From Enterococcus avium ATCC 14025 (GTDB lineage: Bacteria > Bacillota > Bacilli > Lactobacillales > Enterococcaceae), in NCBI RefSeq assembly GCF_000406965.1, contig NZ_KE136369.1, forward strand, positions 1-47,809: a stretch of DNA of 47,809 nucleotides. The letters are read 5' to 3'. Both the position numbers and the translations under genes were made by a program. Positions 42,586 through 47,809 of this stretch are shown piece after piece (within the stretch, counting starts at the first letter, position 1; every line of letters starts with the position of its first letter). The notes under the pieces were generated by a model. That model saw nothing but the letters and a program-made list of their open reading frames with translations, had not been told where the DNA came from and made no database searches.

Positions 42586-43407
42586 ATGTTTAAAATTGGA
42601 GAATTCTCAAAACTATCAAATACCACTGTCCGCACGTTGGATCATTATGCCTCTTTAGGCTTATTAGAGCCTGAAACAATCGATAGTAAAACAAACTATC
42701 GTTATTACTCAGCCAGTCAATTATCTAGGCTGAATCAAATCAAACTGCTGCAGCAAACAGGCTTGCCATTAAAAACGATTAAAGAAATCATCACTACAGA
42801 CGATTTGGATTTTTTAGAACAGCATTACAATCTCCAAGAAAAGAAATTGGAGGAGGATCTAGATGAGCTGTTGAAGAAGCAACGGATGATTTCCCTCCTC
42901 AAACAAAATGTGAAAGAAGGGAAAAATATGACACAATATAATGTAGTAGTAAAAGAAATACCTGAACGAAACGTCCTCAGTGTTCGTGGAGTCCTAGCAG
43001 CCTATACACTTGAAGGAGAGCTATGGCAAAAATTGCAGAAAGGTGTTACAGAGGTCCAGGCAAAAATGGCTCAACCACCAGTGAATATAACTCTTTTCCA
43101 TGATGTAGAGTATGTTGAAAAGGATGCAGATGTAGAGGTACAAACAACTGTCATTGGTGAATACCCAGAGGCAAAAATTGCCGAATTTAAAACAGCACCT
43201 GCTTTTATCATGGCGTCAGTGACTTTTAGTGGCAGCTTTGATCAAATGCCAAAGGTAACCCAAACAATCGCTGAATGGTTAGAAGCCAACGAGTACCAGA
43301 TCGTCGGACCAATGATTAACATCGGTCATGTTTCACCAGGAGAAGATCCAAACCCAGAGAATTGGGTCACCGAATCTGGGTTTGTTGTAGCAAAAAGAAC
43401 AAATTAA
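42586..43407 (+). CDS. MerR-family regulator with GyrI-like effector domain
   Basis: A 273-residue protein. N-terminal MerR HTH (IGEFSKLSNTTVRTLDHYAS, LLEPETIDSKTNYRYYS), a coiled-coil dimerisation helix (about 75-115), and a C-terminal GyrI-like small-molecule domain (about 120-270; EIPERNVLSVRGVLAAYTLE, GPMINIGHVSPGEDPNPENW). Similar to multidrug-sensing BmrR-type regulators. AAAGGAG lies 9 bp before the ATG. Autoregulation through the 19-bp spacer promoter is likely. Confidence 0.9.
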   Translation: MFKIGEFSKLSNTTVRTLDHYASLGLLEPETIDSKTNYRYYSASQLSRLNQIKLLQQTGLPLKTIKEIITTDDLDFLEQHYNLQEKKLEEDLDELLKKQRMISLLKQNVKEGKNMTQYNVVVKEIPERNVLSVRGVLAAYTLEGELWQKLQKGVTEVQAKMAQPPVNITLFHDVEYVEKDADVEVQTTVIGEYPEAKIAEFKTAPAFIMASVTFSGSFDQMPKVTQTIAEWLEANEYQIVGPMINIGHVSPGEDPNPENWVTESGFVVAKRTN

Positions 43408-43414
43408 GTTGGCG

Positions 43415-43453
43415 AGCAGTCATTTATTCGTAAGAAGGTAAATGGCTGCTTTT
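43415..43453 (+). terminator. Terminator after the MerR gene
   Basis: AGCAGTCATTTA pairs with TAAATGGCTGCT (one G-T pair), followed by TTTTA, 8 bp after the stop codon and before the next ribosome site. Confidence 0.72.
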
Positions 43454-43470
43454 ATGAAGGGAGCAAAAAA

Positions 43471-44518
43471 ATGGAGTATGTGATAAGCGAGTTTAAACCT
43501 ATGGGCGGCAAGCACTGTATCACAAATGCTTTGAAGCAGGTGTTCGAGTATTATCAGATACCAATGACAGAGGCAATGCTTTTTGGAATGGGGACAGCCT
43601 TGGGGTTTGCTTACATTAATTTGGCGCATTCTCCAATGATCTCTGGTCGATCAAAGCCAATCGAGTTTGAGCAGAAACTAGCGGAACGTTTGCAAATCGA
43701 AATCAACTGCCGACAGCCAAAAAAATGCGGCTACAGGCTTTGCAAAAGCGAAGAAGCTGCTTCAACAAAACCAACCAGTCATGGTCTATGTGGATATGCC
43801 TTATTTGAAGTATTTAGGAATGAATTCGGCGAGTCACTTTGGCGGCCATGCGGTGGTGCTATTTGGTTACGATGATGAACGACAGATATTTTACGTAAGT
43901 GACCGTGATCATTCGAATTTTCCGATACGTACACCAAAAGGCACGATTGCCAATGATTATCATCTAGTCAGTTATCAGGAAATGGAAAACGCGCGAAGCA
44001 GCAGCTTCAGACCTTTTCCAGCAAATAATAAGTATTTGACCTTTGATTTTTCAACCTATAAAGCACCGAGTGCTGAGACAATCAGCGCAGCAATCAACGA
44101 AACTTGCGAAACGATGTTGAGGCCTCCCGCCCAATTATTAGGTATTAATGGGATAACTAAGTTTTCACGGGAAATCATCAAATGGCGAACCTTTGATCAG
44201 AAGAAATTAAAGACAGCAGGAATCACCAGCTATTTTCAGATCAGCAAAGATGGTGGAACCGGAGGAGGCATCTTTCGGAGAATCTATGGCGAGTTTTTAC
44301 TGGAAGTTGAACCGATTTTATCTAAGGAAGAGCTTGGGGAGATCGGACGCCAATTTATTAATATCGCTGAAGCTTGGGATCAGTTAGCTGAACTCTTTTG
44401 GCAGCTGGGAAGTACAGGAAACCAAGAGTTGCTTCGCTCGATGAGTGTAGAAATTGCGAGGCTAGGTGATCTTGAAAGAATTGCACTGGAAAGACTGCAG
44501 ATAGTGATTAATGCGTAA
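43471..44518 (+). pseudogene. BtrH N-terminal domain protein, frameshifted
   Basis: The first frame (43471 on) reads MEYVISEFKPMGGKHCITNA and FGMGTALGFAY, the BtrH-type N-terminus with the conserved HC. It loses homology after NCRQPKK near 43728. A second frame resumes at once with AATGFAKAKKLLQQNQPVMV and HFGGHAVVLFGYDDE (conserved His) and runs to 44518. One base too many or too few in the A7 run before TGCGG explains the break. Joined, the product has about 348 residues. The family is related to the butirosin acyltransferase BtrH and papain-like folds. Either a recent pseudogene or a sequencing error. Confidence 0.82.
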
Positions 44519-44520
44519 AT

Positions 44521-44567
44521 GAAGAGACTAGCTCAAACGAAAATTTCGTTTTGATTTAGTCTCTTCC
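44521..44567. terminator. Convergent terminator
   Basis: AAGAGACTA / TTAGTCTCTT with an inner AAACGAAA / TTTCGTTT stem, lying between the BtrH-like gene and the converging Mga-type gene. Confidence 0.88.
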
Positions 44568-44570
44568 ATC

Positions 44571-46046
44571 TTAATTTAAGTAAGCTAGTTGTTGGATCAG
44601 TGTATTCATTCGATATTCTTCGATTTTCCTGCCTAAACTGGCTAATTTCTTGGCAGAGGGAATATCTTCTAGTACGAATAATTTTTCCTTTGGAATGATC
44701 GGAGTAGAAAAATTAGTAACATACAGATCAGATGTGAGTGAGCTGGCTGCTACCTCAGCGTACACTTTATCCGGTTGAACATCTAATATAATTTTCTCGT
44801 GATAATTTTTCTCCAAATAATAGGCCAAAAGCTGAGCGTGTTTGGCTCCTAAGTCGCTGCAAACTTCAGTAGAAACTGGTTGACGCAGTTCATCTAATTG
44901 TTTCGGCAGGTCATCCCAATAGATGAATAGTCTGAATAGAATCAAATGGAAGTACAGCGAGTACCAAGGAAAACGGCTCTTTGCTTCTTGATCCTTTAAG
45001 GTTTTTTCTAGAACCTTCGTAAAAACAGCAAAGTCTCTTTGAATCGCCAAACTATTGTACAGTTCGCGATTATAGGCGATATATTTTTCATAAGGGTAGG
45101 TCTTGTAGGAAGTGTAGACGGATTTCAAAAGTAAAGCACAATTTCTGCGGCTCAGATCGGAAAGTGTGATTCCCAGTGCATTGACCATTAAGGAAAGCAT
45201 CGAGTGACAAAGACGATCGATGCGCGCATCTTCTTCAAGATTATCCCAAGCAAAATCATACCAAAAAATAGTTTGGATCAAATCAGTTTGTCGCTCTTGA
45301 GTAATGGGCACAGAGCATTGCAGCATTAAATCATTGATTAAAGCAGTGTAATTCTCTAAATTTTGTGCAGATACTAAATTTCGTTTCGGCTTGCTGAGAA
45401 AGCCTTGGTTTTGGCGGATCAAGCTGACTGCTATTAAGAAAGCAAACTCCGTTTTTTGAAGAAAGTTGAGCTTTAAATCAAAATTTTCATTTAAACGAGC
45501 AACGGTTGTGAAAATCATTTTCTGGTCTAATTCGAAGGGCCATTCATAGACATCATACACTTCTAAAAAATATTCAGCCATGAACATTCGAACATGCCGT
45601 TCATCTTCACCGACAAGGGTTAGATCATTACGATCAATTTTCAGTCCGCGTTTTTCCAAGCCATCGTTTAACTTAACGATTCGTCGATATAGACTTGAGG
45701 AACTTAAAAATAGTTCTTTTTCTAAATCCGACCGTAATATCCCGGGATGGTAGAAAAGTATCTCAAGTAGTTGAAAGGTGGGAGACTCCTTCAGAATATC
45801 TGAAAAAATCTCATGAACTGTATGATTATCCTTTTCAGTTAAATGTAATTCCCCGGTGCTATTTTTCTCTATTTGGACAATGTCTCCCCACTGATCTTCA
45901 ATTTCTTGACAATCATTCACAATAGTTTTTGGAACCGCTTTTACTTTGTCTGCTAAATTTTTCACGGATACATAATTATTAGCAGATCTTAGAAGTTCAA
46001 TTATTTCGATTTGACGATTATTAGTAGAAGATAAGGCATGTCTCAT
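44571..46046 (-). CDS. Mga-type transcriptional regulator
   Basis: A 491-residue protein. HTH regions IEIIELLRSANNYVSVKNLA and SDLEKELFLSSSSLYRRIVK, a central PRD-like domain (MFMAEYFLEVYDVYEWPFEL) and a C-terminal EIIB-like region (VQPDKVYAEVAAS; LYVTNFSTPII). Third Mga-type protein in the window; only the layout and the Y-x-WPF block are shared with the pair at 21610-25144. Divergent from traX with about 180 bp between. Confidence 0.85.
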   Translation of the reverse strand: MRHALSSTNNRQIEIIELLRSANNYVSVKNLADKVKAVPKTIVNDCQEIEDQWGDIVQIEKNSTGELHLTEKDNHTVHEIFSDILKESPTFQLLEILFYHPGILRSDLEKELFLSSSSLYRRIVKLNDGLEKRGLKIDRNDLTLVGEDERHVRMFMAEYFLEVYDVYEWPFELDQKMIFTTVARLNENFDLKLNFLQKTEFAFLIAVSLIRQNQGFLSKPKRNLVSAQNLENYTALINDLMLQCSVPITQERQTDLIQTIFWYDFAWDNLEEDARIDRLCHSMLSLMVNALGITLSDLSRRNCALLLKSVYTSYKTYPYEKYIAYNRELYNSLAIQRDFAVFTKVLEKTLKDQEAKSRFPWYSLYFHLILFRLFIYWDDLPKQLDELRQPVSTEVCSDLGAKHAQLLAYYLEKNYHEKIILDVQPDKVYAEVAASSLTSDLYVTNFSTPIIPKEKLFVLEDIPSAKKLASLGRKIEEYRMNTLIQQLAYLN

Positions 46047-46230
46047 GTTAAACCTTCTTTCAATCGATTGATACTCTTAGTATAAAGGAAAAAAGAGTCA
46101 CTGAAAATGATTCGTCGATTGAAAAAGAAGAAATATTTTTAACAGCTTGTGAATTATCCTACTAAAGGAGGAAGACTTCACGAATTTATTGTGGCATACT
46201 ATAGTTATTATTTGAAAAAGGAAGTGGCAA

Positions 46231-46962
46231 ATGAATTTCTCCATTGATGGCTTCAAGTTAAAAGTAATCGCAATTATCGCAATGCTGCTGAATCATATTG
46301 GCAGCGGCTTTAGTCTTTATGAACAGTCGAGTGTGCTCTTTTTCTTCACTGAGTTTATTGGGAAATTAACTTTTCCAATTATGGCCTATCTGTTAGTTGA
46401 AGGCTTTTATTATACTCACGATCGAAAAAAATACGCTGGAAGAATGACTGTTTTCTGGTTGTTATCAATTTATCCTTTTCACCTGCTGTTTGGTGGAAAT
46501 CATCCTTTTCGTGCAATCGAATTGGTCAATAATATCTTTTTCACCTTACTCATGGGCTTATTATTAATGATGGCTTGTGAGAAGACAAAATCATCATTTT
46601 TAAAATTTCTACTCGTCTTTTTCTTTTCAATGATAACGGTTGTATCTGACTGGTCTTTAATTGGTGTATTATTGATCTACGGATTCTACAAATGGAAGAA
46701 TAAAAAAATCGGAATCTGGCTGCCAATACTTTATACAACCGCCTTTTTAATACTTCTTTACGCTTTAATGCACATTACTGATGGACAATCGGTTCCGCTT
46801 TATCAGGTTTTCTCGGGGCTTGGTATGCTGATGGTGATTCCGTTATTGAAGGCCTATAGTGGTGAAAGAGGCTATTCGCCTAAGTGGGTCAAGTGGGGAT
46901 TTTACGGCTTCTATCCGATACATTTAATTGTCTTGGCAGTTATTCATATGTTGATTCAGTAA
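46231..46962 (+). CDS. TraX family membrane protein
   Basis: A 243-residue membrane protein with about seven helices. FKLKVIAIIAMLLNHIGSGF and IGKLTFPIMAYLLVEGFYYT are the TraX signature. The name comes from F-pilin acetylation in plasmids; chromosomal Firmicute homologues have no proven role but probably acylate a surface molecule. AAGGAAG lies 7 bp before the ATG. The next gene starts 17 bp later. Confidence 0.88.
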   Translation: MNFSIDGFKLKVIAIIAMLLNHIGSGFSLYEQSSVLFFFTEFIGKLTFPIMAYLLVEGFYYTHDRKKYAGRMTVFWLLSIYPFHLLFGGNHPFRAIELVNNIFFTLLMGLLLMMACEKTKSSFLKFLLVFFFSMITVVSDWSLIGVLLIYGFYKWKNKKIGIWLPILYTTAFLILLYALMHITDGQSVPLYQVFSGLGMLMVIPLLKAYSGERGYSPKWVKWGFYGFYPIHLIVLAVIHMLIQ

Positions 46963-46979
46963 GTTAAGGGGAGGCTTTA

Positions 46980-47471
46980 ATGGAGTATCTCATTCGAGAA
47001 ATGCATGTATCTGAATACCCATTACTAAGAGAGTTTTTGTATCAGGCAATTTATCAGCGTGATCAAGAGAAGTCTATCCCTAGAACGATCATTGATGATC
47101 CGAATATTGCTGTTTATATTCAAGATTTTGGCAAGTATCAGACAGATTTTTGTTTATGTACTCAACTTGGTGATAAAATTGTGGGAGCCGTTTGGGTTAG
47201 AAACATTGCGGGATTTGCTGCCATAGATGATCAGACGCCTGAGTTGGCTATTTCACTTTTACCAGAATATCGTGGGCGGGGGCTTGGTACTGCCTTGATG
47301 AAAGCAATGATTGGAAAAATGAACAGAGAAGGCTATGCAAAAATCTCATTGGCTGTTCAAAAAGATAATTATGCGTTGAACATGTATCTACAGATTGGTT
47401 TTGAGATTGTTGATGAAAATGAGGAAGAGTATATTATGGTTTGTCAATTGAATAAAAACCTTCACTCGTAA
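46980..47471 (+). CDS. GNAT-family N-acetyltransferase
   Basis: A 163-residue acetyltransferase. LAISLLPEYRGRGLGTALMK is the acetyl-CoA-binding motif A (RGRGLG), and KISLAVQKDNYALNMYLQIG is motif B. The acceptor is unknown. AAGGGGAGG lies 6 bp before the ATG. Co-directional with traX and probably co-transcribed. Confidence 0.9.
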   Translation: MEYLIREMHVSEYPLLREFLYQAIYQRDQEKSIPRTIIDDPNIAVYIQDFGKYQTDFCLCTQLGDKIVGAVWVRNIAGFAAIDDQTPELAISLLPEYRGRGLGTALMKAMIGKMNREGYAKISLAVQKDNYALNMYLQIGFEIVDENEEEYIMVCQLNKNLHS

Positions 47472-47479
47472 AACTTTAC

Positions 47480-47809
47480 GGCTCTAAGTCAAATCGTGTT
47501 GTTCTCATTAAATCACTGAAAGGAAATGCTTCGGCGTTTCCTTTTTTCTTTTTGTTTTTTTGCTCAAATAATGTCGCAAAGATTCTGTTGAATCAGAATT
47601 CGCATACGAAGGTGGCGAAAGGTTCTAAAACCGAATGCCACTCTCTTAATCACTTTAATCAAGTTATTCTTCCCTTCAAGTTTTCCGTTCGAATAGGGGT
47701 ATTTTAACGCATTGATAATCGCTTGTTTGTGTTTGTTTAAGTAAAGAATCGCTTTTTTAAATGCTGGATCAAGCATCGGAGGTAAGTGATCAATGCGTTC
47801 GTAAAAGTC
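47480..47809 (-). mobile_element. ISL3-family insertion sequence, partial at right edge
   Basis: GGCTCTAAGTCAAATCG at 47480 looks like the terminal inverted repeat of an ISL3-type element. A small hairpin (AGGAAATGC / GCGTTTCCT with a TTCG loop, 47521-47542) lies between this end and the transposase stop. The other end lies beyond the window. Confidence 0.7.
47564..47809 (-). CDS. ISL3-family transposase, C-terminal part (partial at right edge)
   Basis: The frame is open to the window edge (DFYERIDHLPPMLDPAFKKA) and ends VAFGFRTFRHLRMRILIQQN, the characteristic ISL3 C-terminus. YPYSNGKLEGKNNLIKVIKR holds the conserved catalytic Glu region (N-x-x-x-E-G). The ATG at 47776 is internal. It looks intact as far as visible. 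Confidence 0.88.
   Translation of the reverse strand, partial: DFYERIDHLPPMLDPAFKKAILYLNKHKQAIINALKYPYSNGKLEGKNNLIKVIKRVAFGFRTFRHLRMRILIQQNLCDII

Noticed and set aside
1-47809. CRISPR arrays, tRNA or rRNA genes, and restriction or other defence systems.
   Set aside because: No regularly spaced repeats, no tRNA-like cloverleaf or rRNA sequence and no defence protein was recognised on either strand.

Overview
The window looks like the chromosome of a low-GC Lactobacillales bacterium, most likely an Enterococcus. The bile salt hydrolase, several Mga-type regulators, galactitol-type PTS, Tn916-like recombination genes and IS3/IS256/ISL3 elements all fit that group. No rRNA, tRNA or CRISPR was recognised. 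Species cannot be fixed from this sequence alone.

Layout. (1) 1-6533 is an insertion-sequence pile-up: the 3' end of an IS256-type element, an IS3-type remnant, two almost identical 1366-bp IS3-family copies in opposite orientation (ISX, 1811-3176 and 5168-6533), and a related 1366-bp element (ISY) cut in two and scattered on both sides of ISX copy 1. Between the ISX copies sit a bile salt hydrolase and a small frameshifted gene. The halves of ISY rejoin in frame with a 3-bp GAA target duplication, so the segment between the ISX copies has been inverted. (2) 6534-9250 is gene-poor and decayed, with an orphan pseudo-receiver/winged-helix regulator, a small Cys-containing protein and an ISL3 relic. 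(3) 9288-16246 is a carbohydrate locus: a PRD/EIIB/EIIA regulator, then one operon of two EIIA proteins, EIIB, EIIC, a Gfo/Idh/MocA dehydrogenase and an AgaS-type sugar isomerase, followed by relics of cutC and an aldo/keto reductase. (4) 17108-19792 is a short Tn916-type recombination module (sigma-like, HTH, xis, int) without conjugation genes. (5) 20015-26163 holds a DUF1349 protein, an ECF-type S component, two divergent Mga-type regulators and a second pseudo-receiver regulator. (6) 26261-30516 is a minus-strand hydC-hydB-hydA operon for a trimeric NAD(P)-linked [FeFe]-hydrogenase, unusual in lactic acid bacteria, with a Rex-like site upstream. (7) 31020-47471 is a series of small units: an unrecognised 361-aa protein, a MmcQ/YjbR protein, a LacI regulator with glyoxalase-fold and AhpD-like genes, an RsgA-like GTPase fused to an RNHCP domain, an Lrp/AsnC and a PfpI pair, a cyclase/class V aminotransferase/GntR cluster, a PadR/membrane protein pair, a MerR-GyrI regulator, a frameshifted BtrH-like gene, a third Mga-type regulator, TraX and GNAT proteins. 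(8) An ISL3-family element enters at the right edge.

How the parts relate. The PTS locus should import and phosphorylate a sugar or polyol, with the dehydrogenase and isomerase acting on the product; a cre-like site suggests catabolite repression. The hydrogenase would re-oxidise NADH or ferredoxin as H2 during fermentation; its maturases (HydE, HydF, HydG) are not here and must lie elsewhere for it to work. The density of IS elements, relics and frameshifts on the left shows a region of recent rearrangement; the right two thirds look like ordinary accessory chromosome.
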